Part shown: positions 1 through 8,492 of the stretch, piece by piece
Layout of the letters: every line of letters begins with the position of its first letter
Position numbering within the stretch: position 1 is the stretch's first letter
Origin: Deltaproteobacteria bacterium
GTDB lineage: Bacteria; Desulfobacterota; GWC2-55-46
DNA: 64,000 bases
Direction of reading: 5' to 3'
Assembly: GCA_015075075.1 (NCBI GenBank)
Contig: JABTVA010000012.1
Span: 22,744-86,743 of the forward strand
Notes under the pieces: generated by a model
Database searches by the model: none
What the model was told of the DNA's origin: nothing
Seen by the model: the letters and a program-made list of their open reading frames with translations, nothing else
Position numbers and translations under genes: made by a program

Positions 1-2
1 TT

Positions 3-989
3 ATGCGTGCCAGGATCATCCTTTTGGCGCTGTTTCTTTCCGGAGCCGTGATTGCCGCCCCGTCTGAGGCCGCGGACATAGACTGGCAAAGGGTCAAGCC
101 CTCCAGGATCGCCCTTTTCTACCCGGGTGTCGTCTCCTGGGAATTCCTCGTGAGCGAGGACCACAGGCTCGGCGCAAGGATGATAAAGTCCGGCAGGAAG
201 GACTGCAGGAACTGCCATCTCGCAAAGGACGGCGCGCTCGACATAAAGGCCGACGAGATAGCCTCCGGCTCGCTCAAGATGAAGAGGTCTTTGAAGCCTT
301 TCGAGCCCGAGCCGGGCGCCGGCAGGAAGGGGTCCATCTCGGCAGAGGTCCAGGCCGCGTACGACAGCGGGCACCTTTACCTCAGGTTCAGGTGGAGCTC
401 AAGCGGGGCCGGATGGGCCCAATCGGCAAAGACCCCTGACAGGATATCCATACAGGCGAACAAGTCTGACCAGCTCTTTAAAGCCAGCGGCTGCTTCATA
501 ACATGCCATAACGACCTTTCAACCATGCCCCATGCCCCTTCCAAAAAGGAGATAGGCGAGCATCCGGCCTACAGGGGCAAGGACGAGGTGAGCCTCTACT
601 CCGTCCACGCGAAGTCGTCATGGGACAAAAGGAAAGCCGATGCAGAGGCCCAAAAGGCCGTGGGGCTCATAGACATCAAATCGGTCGAGCTGGGGAAGGG
701 TCTTGCCAGGGCCGCCGACGGATGGATATATGACGAGAAGGCATGGGAGGAGAGGCCCGGTTTCGAAGGCTCGGGAGACTGGTCGGAAGGCGCGTACACG
801 GCGGTTTTCAAGAAACCGATAGGGCGGGCCGGCAAATACGACGTGGCGATCTCCGAAGGAGATGTCTTTACAATCGCCATCGCCATCCACGAGGACGGGG
901 CAAGGGAGAGGAGGCATTACGTCTCCCTGCCGGTTTCGATAGGCCTCGGCCCCGGGGGCGACATACAGGCAATAAGGCTCAAGGACTGA
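3..989 (+). CDS. Secreted haem-motif protein, ethylbenzene-dehydrogenase-like haem domain
   Basis: A 328-residue protein with a clear N-terminal signal peptide (residues 1-23, ending near SEAA), so it is probably exported to the periplasm. It has a classical c-type haem motif CRNCH at residues 68-72 and a second, unusual CFITCH (CX3CH) at 164-169. Sequence around W..FYPG..SWEFL and GHLYLRFRWSS resembles the haem-binding domain of ethylbenzene dehydrogenase gamma-like and cytochrome c-552-like proteins, so a role in periplasmic electron transfer is inferred. Only two bases precede the ATG, so its operon partners lie outside the window. The signal peptide right after the ATG makes this start likely. 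It could equally be annotated as a hypothetical multihaem cytochrome. Confidence 0.7.
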   Translation: MRARIILLALFLSGAVIAAPSEAADIDWQRVKPSRIALFYPGVVSWEFLVSEDHRLGARMIKSGRKDCRNCHLAKDGALDIKADEIASGSLKMKRSLKPFEPEPGAGRKGSISAEVQAAYDSGHLYLRFRWSSSGAGWAQSAKTPDRISIQANKSDQLFKASGCFITCHNDLSTMPHAPSKKEIGEHPAYRGKDEVSLYSVHAKSSWDKRKADAEAQKAVGLIDIKSVELGKGLARAADGWIYDEKAWEERPGFEGSGDWSEGAYTAVFKKPIGRAGKYDVAISEGDVFTIAIAIHEDGARERRHYVSLPVSIGLGPGGDIQAIRLKD

Positions 990-1059
990 AGAAAAAGGCC
1001 GGACGCAAATCACATACTTCCTGGCCTTGAATAAGTTAATCTGTTAGACTCAGAGGCAT

Positions 1060-1644
1060 ATGGGCGATAGAGAGGACATAGAGATACTGGACGGTAAGAT
1101 CATCCGGCTCAAGGTCGAGTACGAGCAGTACTTTGCCAGGGTATTGAAGCGCGAACCGTCCAAGCTCAGGAACGATATTGAAAAAACGATACTCTCCCTG
1201 AACGGAAAGACCATAAACAATACCTCGACGAAGTTCAAGCTCAACTCCATAGTCGCCAGGTACAATTCATACAAGCAGCACTGGGACAGGGTGCTCCGCG
1301 CAATCGAGGAGGGGACTTACGTCAGGAAGGCCGAGGGCGCGCCGGGGGCTGCCTCCGAGGCGGCGGCCCGGCCCGCCCCGGCCAGCCAGCCGGTGCAGGC
1401 TCAAAAGGGCGGCGCAAAAGGCCCCGCCCCCGCGGACGGCGGCTTCGAGGACATATACAAGAGGTACATAGATGCGCGTAAGGAGTGCCGCGAGCCGGTT
1501 GAGGGCATAACCGTCGAGAGCCTGAAAAAGACCATAGAGCAGTACAAGAAGAAGGTTGAAGAGCAGTACAAGACGAGCAATGTGGACGTCAGGGTATATG
1601 TGAAGGACGGGAAGGCGAAGCTTACGATCGTTCCGAAGAAGTGA
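1060..1644 (+). CDS. Hypothetical protein with MXAN_5187-like C-terminal domain
   Basis: A 194-residue soluble protein without signal peptide or membrane segment. Residues 1-90 are helical and end in a YNSYKQHWDRVLRAIEEGTY-type stretch. Residues 91-128 are an Ala/Pro-rich linker. Residues 129-194 form a second charged domain (IYKRYIDARKEC... VRVYVKDGKAKL). The overall pattern recalls the MXAN_5187 C-terminal domain family of myxobacteria and other deltaproteobacteria, whose function is unknown. The ATG is preceded by AGAGG. The gene is followed by a strong terminator and converges on the ATP synthase operon. Family assignment is from memory of the pattern and is moderate. Confidence 0.6.
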   Translation: MGDREDIEILDGKIIRLKVEYEQYFARVLKREPSKLRNDIEKTILSLNGKTINNTSTKFKLNSIVARYNSYKQHWDRVLRAIEEGTYVRKAEGAPGAASEAAARPAPASQPVQAQKGGAKGPAPADGGFEDIYKRYIDARKECREPVEGITVESLKKTIEQYKKKVEEQYKTSNVDVRVYVKDGKAKLTIVPKK

Positions 1645-1692
1645 GCGGGGGAAAGCGGCGGCTTTCCCACGCATAAAGTATCGGATGCTTCC

Positions 1693-1733
1693 AAATAGAA
1701 TAAGGCGGGCTTTTGGCCCGCCTTATTCTATTT
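1693..1733. terminator. Strong bidirectional terminator
   Basis: A perfect 18-bp inverted repeat (1693-1710 and 1716-1733) with a TTTTG loop and a GC-rich apex (GGCGGGC/GCCCGCC), flanked by A- and T-rich stretches. A run of eight T follows on the plus strand at 1742-1749. It sits between the convergent hypothetical gene and atpC and can serve both. Confidence 0.85.
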
Positions 1734-1757
1734 CAATCTCATTTTTTTTCGGTATCC

Positions 1758-2170
1758 CTAAGCCCTGCCCCGTTCCTTTACCCTGAGCCTGGCTTGCGCG
1801 TAATCGAGCCTGTCCTGGGCCTGCGCATGGGCCGCGTCCTCCTGGCGAGCGGAACTGAGGGCCGCGGAAGCTCTTGGGCCTCCTTCCTTACAGCCTCAAG
1901 GTCTATCTCTGATTCCCTCACGGCAGTGTCGACCAGTATGGTGGTCTTCCCGGGCAGCACCTCCGCGTAGCCCCTCCCCACGGCGAGCACGCCTGATTCC
2001 GCGCCCTTCCTGAACGCGACCTCGCCTGGCTTCAGGAGCGGAGGAACGGGTATGCCCCGCAGAGCACCCCGAACTCGCCTTCCTGTCCGGGGGCGGTCGC
2101 TTCCTCGACCTCCATTGAGAGGAGCCCTGGGTGTCACTATCTCGAGCAAAAGGTTGTTGTTGTCCGCCAT
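1758..2170 (-). CDS. atpC: F-type ATP synthase epsilon subunit, frameshifted as sequenced
   Basis: Epsilon subunit of F1, the central-stalk protein that couples rotation and inhibits hydrolysis. The N-terminus MADNNNLLLEIVTP and the middle block LKPGEVAFRKGAESGVLAVG followed by GYAEVLPGKTTILVDTA are typical of the beta-sandwich domain. The C-terminal helices (DLEAVRKEAQE, then in another frame ARLRVKERGRA) are also present. At least two frameshifts interrupt the gene, one near residue 15 and one in the helical tail. The reconstructed stop is at 1758-1760. It is the last gene of a minus-strand atp operon. Because residues are preserved across the breaks, the breaks look like single-base losses rather than old decay. 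Confidence 0.75.
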
Positions 2171-2188
2171 TATCCTGTCTCGAGTTAG

Positions 2189-2295
2189 CAGGTTGCTGAA
2201 AAGCCCACTGCTGTGTCGTCTTCAAATTCGTCGCCGACGTATTACACGCCTCATTCCTCATTTTCGACTTTTGCATCTTGAGCTTTACAGCCTGC
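2189..2295. repeat. Interspersed repeat family D, degraded copy D1
   Basis: Ends CAGGTTGCTGAAAAG and CTTTACAGCCTGCA resemble the better-preserved copy at 23774-23906 (CAGGCTGCTGAAAAAG ... CTTTTTGAGCAGCCTG). It fills the gap between atpC and atpD. No open frame. Confidence 0.55.
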
Positions 2296-2321
2296 ATGTA
2301 ATTCTGAGTTCTTCAGAACCC

Positions 2322-3730
2322 TTAGACGCTCGTGCCCGTATCTTCTCGGCCTTCTCCAGCGCCTCTTCTATGGTGCCGACCATGTGAAGCCCTGCCTGGA
2401 TGTCGTCGAGCTCGCTGTTGGCTATCATGTTGAAGCCCTTGATGATGTCATCTTCACGCTCACGTACTTGCCGGCGTTCCGGTGAACTGCTCGCCACGAA
2501 GAAGGGCTGCGAGAGGAACTCTCAACTTCTCGCGCGGCGACCACGAGCTTGTCCTCCTCCGAGAGCTCGTCCATGTACCGAGGATGGCGATGATGTCCTG
2601 GAGGTCCTTGTACTTCCTGGAGGATGGCCTGCACCCGGCGAGCTGTCGAGAATGCTCGTCCCCGACTATCTGCGGGTCGAGGATCCTCGATGTGAGTCCA
2701 GCGGGTCCACGCCGGGTAGATGCCGAGCTCGCTATCTGCCTCGAAAGGACGGTCGTCACGTCAGGTGCGCGAAGGTCGTCGCAGGGGCCAGGTCGGTCAG
2801 GTCGTCCGCAGGCACGTATATGGCCTGCACCGAGGTGATGGAGCCGTTGAGCGTCGAGGTGATCCTCTCCTAGAGGCCGCCCACGCCGAAAGCGAGCGTC
2901 GGCTGGTATCCGACGGTTGAGGGTATGGCGGCGAGTAGCATGGAGACTCTGAGGTGGCCTGCATGAACCTGAATATGTTGTCTATGAAGAGGAGGACGTC
3001 CTGGTTCTCCTCGTCCCTGAAGTACTCGGCCATCGTGAGCGCCGTGAGCGCGACCCTTGCCTCGCTCCTGGGGCTCGTTCATCTGCCCGTAGACGAGGGC
3101 GGTCTTCCGAGAACGCCTGACTCCTTCATCTCCTCCCAGAGGTCGTTTCCTTCCCTGTCCTCGCCGACCCGCCGAAGACCGAGAAGCCGCCGTGCTGCAT
3201 GCGACGTTGTTGATGAGCCCATTGCGAGGGGCTGTCTTTCCGACGCCCGCGCCGCCGAAAAGAGGCCGATCTTGCCGCCCTTGAGGTAGGTGAGGTCGAC
3301 GACCTTGATGCCGGTCTCGAAGACTCCATCTTGGTCGACTGCTGCTCGAAGGTCAGGGCAGGGCAGTGTATGCCGTTTTTTTCTCGCTCGCTATGGGGCT
3401 GAGCTCGTCGACCGGCTCGCTTATGAATGTTTATTATGCGCCTGAGGACGGCTTGCTGACAGGCACCGTGATGGCTGAGCTCGTGTCCCAGACCTCGGTG
3501 CCCTTACGAGGCTTCCGCTCGCGTCCATGGGCTATGCACTTTACGGTGTTCTCTCTCCGAGGTGCTGGGCGACTTCGGTAACGAGGTTCCATTCCTCGTT
3601 GCTTATGCCTCTTGTTAGTTACCCTCACGGCGTTATTGATGGCCGGGAGCCTGCCGGGCGGGAACTCGATATCGAGCACCGGGCCGATGACCTGCGTGAT
3701 CCTGCCGATATTCCTTTCCTTCCCTGACAC
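2322..3730 (-). CDS. atpD: F-type ATP synthase beta subunit, multiply frameshifted as sequenced
   Basis: Catalytic beta subunit of F1. Pieces in all three frames follow the family order: [20 protein letters not shown] near the start, [17 protein letters not shown], the P-loop GGAGVGKT (around 3250), [78 protein letters not shown] and GFNMIAN near the end. The span fits about 470 residues, the usual length. I place the start at the GTG at 3730 and the stop at 2322-2324 (TSV end), both reconstructed. About a dozen or more small indels occur, yet nearly every conserved block is legible, which argues for sequence error over true decay. Confidence 0.8.
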
Positions 3731-3803
3731 CTCGGCTGTCAGGCCGGCTGCTGTTCTCTGGACTTCGGATATTCTCAGGAAGACCTCCTGCGCGGAATCT
3801 TTG

Positions 3804-3937
3804 AGGCAACCTCTAAAATGAATCTTTCCCCGGACTCTAGTTACAGGAACAAAATGCTCACATATTGTCATATACGCTCCGGCTTTTATTCCGGCCTTCC
3901 TTGATTGCGGGAAAATCTACAATTTTAGAGGTTGCCT
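3804..3937. repeat. MITE-like repeat family A, copy A1
   Basis: A 134-bp element bounded by inverted repeats AGGCAACCTCTAAAAT and ATTTTAGAGGTTGCCT. Inside are CCCCGGACTCTA, TGCTCACATATTGTCATA and a GGGAAAA stretch shared with the copies at 17159, 33152 and 57489. It has no coding capacity. It fills most of the 310-bp gap between atpD and atpG, where nothing else is visible. Confidence 0.85.
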
Positions 3938-4040
3938 TGGGTTGCTAGTAAAAGTTTGGGAACGGCCTTCCGGCCCTCTCCCGGTTACTGCCCCGCGTGA
4001 GTTCCGGGCTTAAGTCGTTGCCTCAGGCAGACCGCGGGCT

Positions 4041-4883
4041 TTAAGCGCCTGCGGCCTCGATTATCTCCATGAGCTCCTTGCGGATGGCGGCCTGGCGAGA
4101 GCCTGTTAACTACACGAGCGTAAGGCCGTTATCATCTGCCCTGCGTTCTTCGGAGGCCGAGTCCATCGCCGTCATCCGAGCCCCGTGCTGCTGGCCGATT
4201 TTCCAGAAGGGCCCTGAAGGCCTGCACCTCTACGTACTTTGGAGGGCTCGCAAGCACCGCCTCTTCGCCGGGCTCTGTAGATGTACTGCCCTTGCCTTCG
4301 CCTTCCTTGTTCTCCTCGTTCTCCGTGCCGAGACGGGCAGGAGCTTTATCGTAAGCGGCTTCTGCGTGAGGCGGACTTGAACTCGCTGAATATCAGTGGA
4401 CCTCGTCGGTCTCGCCCCTTCAGGTACGAGCCCACGAGGTCGCGGTTATCTCGACTGCGGTGCTGTAAGCCGGCCTTGTTGCTCCCCACGGGCCTCGCGT
4501 TGAGGACCGTGATGTTGCGTCTCTTGGAAATCTCGCCCCGCGCTTGCCGACGAGATAAAGGCTTGCGCCTGACGAGCCGCGCCGCGGAGGAACCCTTCCG
4601 CTGTCCGGAGGAGCTGCGAGTTGAAGCTTCCGCAAGGCCCCTGTCCGAGGTGAAGAGCGCGAGGGTTATCTTCTTTACCCTGTTCAAGGAGGTGGCTGTC
4701 GAGGAGGCCTTGGATGCGAGCGAGCCTACGAGCTCGAGCATCTTCTCGGCATAGGGCCGGGCCGCGACTATCTCGTCCTGGGCCTTCTTGAGCTTCGCGG
4801 CGGAGACCATCTTCATGGCCTTGCATCTGCCGCGTGTTCTTGACCGACTTTATTCTTCTTTTTATGTCCTTGCAAGGCTGCAT
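4041..4883 (-). CDS. atpG: F-type ATP synthase gamma subunit, multiply frameshifted as sequenced
   Basis: Gamma subunit, the rotating shaft of F1. The N-terminal blocks KDIKRRIKSVKNTRQ and KMVSAAKLKKAQDEIVAARP, then SDRGLAGSFNSQLLR (read across two frames), are diagnostic. The C-terminal KELMEIIEAAGA with a stop at 4041-4043 closes the family-typical span of about 281 codons. The middle is scattered over frames by several small indels. Start ATG at 4883. It lies between atpA and atpD in the standard AGD order, and each junction holds a repeat element. Confidence 0.78.
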
Positions 4884-4909
4884 CTATGGGATCACCTATG
4901 GCTTTTTAA

Positions 4910-5025
4910 CAGCTGCTCAAAATCCATCTGCTGCAGTTATCTCGTCGCTCGTCACTGCGACGTACATGAAGAGTACGATCGCTCCTCGCTCCTCGATGCC
5001 TTGCATCTGGAGCTTTTGAGCAGCT
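4910..5025. repeat. Interspersed repeat family D, copy D2
   Basis: Starts CAGCTGCTCAAAATCCATCTG and ends GCATCTGGAGCTTTTGAGCAGCT, an imperfect terminal inverted repeat with GCGAGGAGCGA-type internal sequence. Related to 23774-23906. It sits between atpG and atpA and carries no gene. Confidence 0.7.
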
Positions 5026-5045
5026 TTAGGTAATTCCAGGTCAAA

Positions 5046-6550
5046 TTACTTGCCTTCGGCCACGAACAGGCCCTTCAAGTCGTCGAGCGCCTTCCATTGA
5101 GCTTGGCCTAAGTCGTTGCGTCTATGGCCTTCTTGCGGTGCGTATCTCGTCGGTATCCGGGGTGCTGGACTCCTGAAGGCTATGAGCTCTTCCTCGTACC
5201 TCTTGAGGGCCGAGTTGGGGTAGGCGTCGACATAGCCGTTTGTGGCGGCGTAGATGACGAGCACTGCTTCTCGACCGGAAGGGCTTGTACTGGCCCTGCT
5301 TGAGTATCTCGACGAGCTTGCCGCCCCTGTTGAGCTGCTTCTGGTGGCCGGCCGAGGTCGCTTCCAAACTGGGCGAATGCCGCGAGCTCCCTGTGACTGC
5401 GCAAGCTCCAACCACGTACGTGCCTGCGACCGACTTCATGGCCTTTATCTGTGCGCTGCCGCCGACGCGGGGAAACCGAAAGCCCGACGTTGATGGCGGG
5501 CCTTATGCCAGTAGAAGAGGTGTCGGTCTCAGGAATATCTGGCCGTCGGTGATGGATATGACGTTCTCGTCGGATGTAGGCCGAGACGTCGCCCGCCTGC
5601 GTCTCGATTTATCGGAGGGCCAAGAGACCCGCCGCCGAGCTCGTCGGAGAGCTTCGCGGCCTTCGAGGAGCCTGAGTGGAGGTGGAAGACGTCTCCGGTA
5701 CGCCTCGCGGCCCGGGGCCGCGAGCAGGAGCGAGAGCTGCCTGTAGGCGACCGCGTGGCTTCGAGAGGGTCGCCGTAGATTAGAGGCGTGCATCCCGTTG
5801 TCCCGAAGTACTTTTCGCCATGGCGCGGCCCGCGTACGGCGCTATGAACTGCAAGGGGGCAGGGGAGCTTGCAGTGGCGGCGACGATAACGGTGTAGTCC
5901 ATTGCGCCGAACTGCTTCAATTTTTCGGATATCTGGGCGACCGTCGACTGCTTCTGGCCGATGGCGACGTATATGCAGAAGACGTTCTGCCCTTTCTGGT
6001 TTATGATGGTGTCGATGGCGACGGCGGTCTTTCCGGTCTGGCGGTCGCCGATTATGAGCTCCCTCTGGCCCCTGCCGATGGGTATCATGGCGTCTATGGC
6101 CTTGATGCCGGTCTGGAGCGGCTCCTTGACGGATTTCCTCGCGACTATGCCCGGGGCCTTTATCTCGACCCTCCGCCTTTCGGAGGCCTCCAAGGGGCCC
6201 TTGTTGTCTATGGGCTGCCCGAGGGCGTTTACGACCCTGCCCATGAGGCCCTTGCCGACCGGTACCTCGACTATCCTCCCGGTCCTCTTGACCGTCGAGC
6301 CTTCCTTTACCGTCTGGTCGCTTCCGAGGAGCGCCGCTCCGACGTTGTCCTCCTCGAGGTTCAGGACCATGCCCTGCAGGCCGCCCTGGAATTCGAGGAG
6401 TTCCCCGGCCATCGCCTTCTCGAGGCCGTATATCCTCGCTATTCCGTCGCCGACCGATATGACGGTGCCGACTTCCTGTATGTCGATTTCCTTCTCAAAC
6501 CCCTTTATCTGGGTCTTTATGAGCTGGCTTATTTCCTCTACCTTGATCAT
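5046..6550 (-). CDS. atpA: F-type ATP synthase alpha subunit, 3' half frameshifted as sequenced
   Basis: Non-catalytic alpha subunit of F1. The first ~250 residues are intact: [16 protein letters not shown], the beta-barrel ([16 protein letters not shown]), and nucleotide-binding motifs [15 protein letters not shown] and [13 protein letters not shown]. Downstream of about 5800 the frame breaks repeatedly, although C-terminal pieces such as [20 protein letters not shown] and [12 protein letters not shown] are readable. The stop at 5046-5048 gives the usual length of about 502 residues. ATG at 6550 follows atpH by 3 bp. The first half being clean while the second is not shows where the poor-quality or decayed zone begins. 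Confidence 0.88.
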
Positions 6551-6553
6551 CTT

Positions 6554-7099
6554 CTAAACCACCCCTTCGAGTATTTTTTCCTTCATGAGTTCGAGCTGGG
6601 TCTTCAAGCTCCCGTCCAGGATGGTGTTCCCGATCTTGAGGACAAGCCCGCCCAGGAGGAGAGGGTTATGATTGCATGTGAGTACCACGTCCTTGCCGGT
6701 AAGCGAGGAGAGTTTCTTCCTTATCTCCTCGACGAGGGCCGGGGGAAGCTCGGTCGGAGAGTCCACCGAGGCCCGGATCCTCCCCGCGAGCCCGTCCTCG
6801 TAGGCCGAGTACGCGGCTGTTATCTCGTCCAGGAACCTCAAGTTCCTGGTGCGGACGAGTATGCCGAGGAATTTGGCGACGTGTGGCGAGAGCCCGGCGG
6901 AGGCGGCCACGTTGTCCATAAGGGACAAGCGGTCCTCCAGCTTGTACATGGGGTTGAGGAGCGTTTTTTCGAGGTCGGGGTTCCCGCTGAATATCGCGAG
7001 CACCGAGCGGAGCTCCTTCCCGTACTGGTCCCAGGAGTTGTTTTCCCTTCCGACCTCTATGAGGGCCTTCGCGAACCTCTTGGACGCGGAACTCTTCAT
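6554..7099 (-). CDS. atpH: F-type ATP synthase delta subunit
   Basis: A 181-residue delta subunit (OSCP), which joins the top of F1 to the peripheral stalk. The N-terminal SSASKRFAKALIEVGREN, central LDEITAAYSAY and C-terminal hallmark NPLLLGGLVLKIGNTILDGSLKTQLE are all present. Length is normal and the frame is intact. The ATG at 7099 overlaps the last base of the atpF stop, so translation is coupled. It is the second gene of the minus-strand F-ATPase operon. Confidence 0.93.
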   Translation of the reverse strand: MKSSASKRFAKALIEVGRENNSWDQYGKELRSVLAIFSGNPDLEKTLLNPMYKLEDRLSLMDNVAASAGLSPHVAKFLGILVRTRNLRFLDEITAAYSAYEDGLAGRIRASVDSPTELPPALVEEIRKKLSSLTGKDVVLTCNHNPLLLGGLVLKIGNTILDGSLKTQLELMKEKILEGVV

Positions 7100-8058
7100 C
7101 AGTTGATCCTCAGGTTGTTTAGGTATCCTTTAACGAGCCTGTCCTGGTCCGCGGGGGTGAACTCCTTCTTGAGTATCTCCTCGGCCAGCCCGACCGCGGC
7201 CCTGGCGGCCTCTTCGCGTATCTCGATCTTCGCCTTCTTTATTTCCTGCTCGGCGGCGGCCTTTGCCTGCTCCTTGAGCCTCTCGGCTGATTTCCCCGCC
7301 TCCGCTATTATCCGTTCCCTCTCGGATTCGCCCTCTGCCCTGAGCTCGTTATGTATCTCCGCTATCCTCGCGTCAAGGAGGCCCAGCTTGGCCCTGTACT
7401 CCGCGGCCTTCCTCTCGGCCTCGTCCTTGGCTGCCTGGGCCTCTTCGATGGCGGTCTTTATCTCGGAGCTCCTTTTATCGAGGAGCTTGTTTACGACCTT
7501 CGTCCATACCAGGTAGACGCCGATCGCGAGCACGATGAAGTTGGCGACCTTCCAGACCATGCCGCTTCCGTTATCGCCCCCGCCGGCTGCGAAGGCAAAG
7601 GACGGCACAAGGAGGAATATCGCGATAAGCCCGGCAACGCTCCTGTCGAGCACCTTGCCGGCTATCTCCCTGGCAAGGCCCCTTGCCTCGGTCTTCAATC
7701 CGGCAAGCGCGCCCTGCCTGCTCGAATCGAGCTCCGTTCTTATCTTGGCGAGCTCGGCGGCGGCCTCGGCACGGGCGGCCTCGATTATCGCCTTCTCCCT
7801 GTCGACGCCTTCCTGCCTGAGCCTGCCCCTCTCCTCGTGCCCCTTAATGGCCGCTTCCTTGAGCCTCTTCTCATAGCCAAGTAGCCCGTCGGCGACCTCT
7901 TTCTCGGTCCCTGCGGCCTTCTTGAGGCTCCCGGCTACGCGCTCGTCCCGCTCCTTCAATATCCGCTGGACGGGCCTGTAAAGGAGCCTGTTGAGGATGA
8001 TAAGTAGCACGAAAAAGCCGATTATCTGGAAAAGGAGGGTCTGGTCGAGTGATATCAT
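7099..8058 (-). CDS. atpF: F-type ATP synthase b'/b peripheral-stalk subunits, fused in one frame
   Basis: A 319-residue frame that reads as two stalk subunits in series. Residues 1-~140 form a b'-like unit: one membrane helix (TLLFQIIGFFVLLIILNRLL) followed by a long coiled coil ending in EIAGKVLDRSVA. Residues ~144-319 form a second b unit: a signal-like hydrophobic segment (GLIAIFLLVPSFAFAAGG), another membrane helix (VWKVANFIVLAIGVYLVWTKVV) and a coiled coil to FTPADQDRLVKGYLNNLRIN. Deltaproteobacteria usually carry these as separate adjacent genes (atpF' and atpF). Here they are either truly fused or joined by one lost base, and a GTG at the VLDRSVA codon could start the second. atpB and atpE are not adjacent, as is common in this group. 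Confidence 0.85.
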   Translation of the reverse strand: MISLDQTLLFQIIGFFVLLIILNRLLYRPVQRILKERDERVAGSLKKAAGTEKEVADGLLGYEKRLKEAAIKGHEERGRLRQEGVDREKAIIEAARAEAAAELAKIRTELDSSRQGALAGLKTEARGLAREIAGKVLDRSVAGLIAIFLLVPSFAFAAGGGDNGSGMVWKVANFIVLAIGVYLVWTKVVNKLLDKRSSEIKTAIEEAQAAKDEAERKAAEYRAKLGLLDARIAEIHNELRAEGESERERIIAEAGKSAERLKEQAKAAAEQEIKKAKIEIREEAARAAVGLAEEILKKEFTPADQDRLVKGYLNNLRIN

Positions 8059-8492
8059 TTATATGCAAGCCTTTGGTTTTTTTGCACGGGCAACCGCTAA
8101 AAATCCTGGAAGTTGCCCACACTTCTTCCGTAAGCGCCCTGAACCGCAGGCCGCATGCGGGCCTTAAATTGTCCGGGGTGTGTGAAAGCCGATTTTTCAA
8201 AACTAAAACAGGGTATTGCTATCATATACAAAAGTTCATTGTCAAGCGATTTAATTTGCGAGCTTGAGCCGGGCCGCGCGCTGAAAAACATATGCGCCGG
8301 TACGCTTAACGCATGCGCGGCATCAAGAACCCGGCCATTGATAAAGGGGGATAAGGAGGAGATCGGAACGGCTGGCTGAGGGTCCTCATGAAACGTGCAG
8401 GGCCGCTACGCGGCCCTGCTATTCGGAGGGAATTCTAACACAGGAATGCGGAGCGATTCAATCCCTTTTCGCCGCCTGGCCCTCGATTATGG
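8059..8492. other. Intergenic region upstream of atpF
   Basis: A 434-bp gap with no convincing gene. On the minus strand a TTGACA hexamer (8240-8245) is followed by an AT-rich TATGATAG stretch, a weak candidate for the atp promoter because the spacing is not optimal (13 nt to TATGAT). A hairpin near 8397-8419 belongs to the neighbouring gene. Confidence 0.4.
8397..8419 (-). terminator. Probable terminator of the Pro/Thr-rich protein gene
   Basis: A perfect 10-bp GC-rich inverted repeat (GCAGGGCCGC / GCGGCCCTGC) with a 3-nt loop, lying 74 bp beyond the stop of the minus-strand gene. Only a short T run follows on that strand, so it is a moderate call. Confidence 0.5.

Noticed and set aside
1758..5800. 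True ancient pseudogenisation of the F-type ATPase
   Set aside because: Conserved residues are kept across all frames and the lesions are almost only small indels; neutral decay would add many substitutions. Kept only as an alternative.
5798..7516. A 572-residue open frame on the plus strand
   Set aside because: It is antisense to atpA, atpH and atpF, has no family motifs and reflects the high-GC codon pattern of the real genes.
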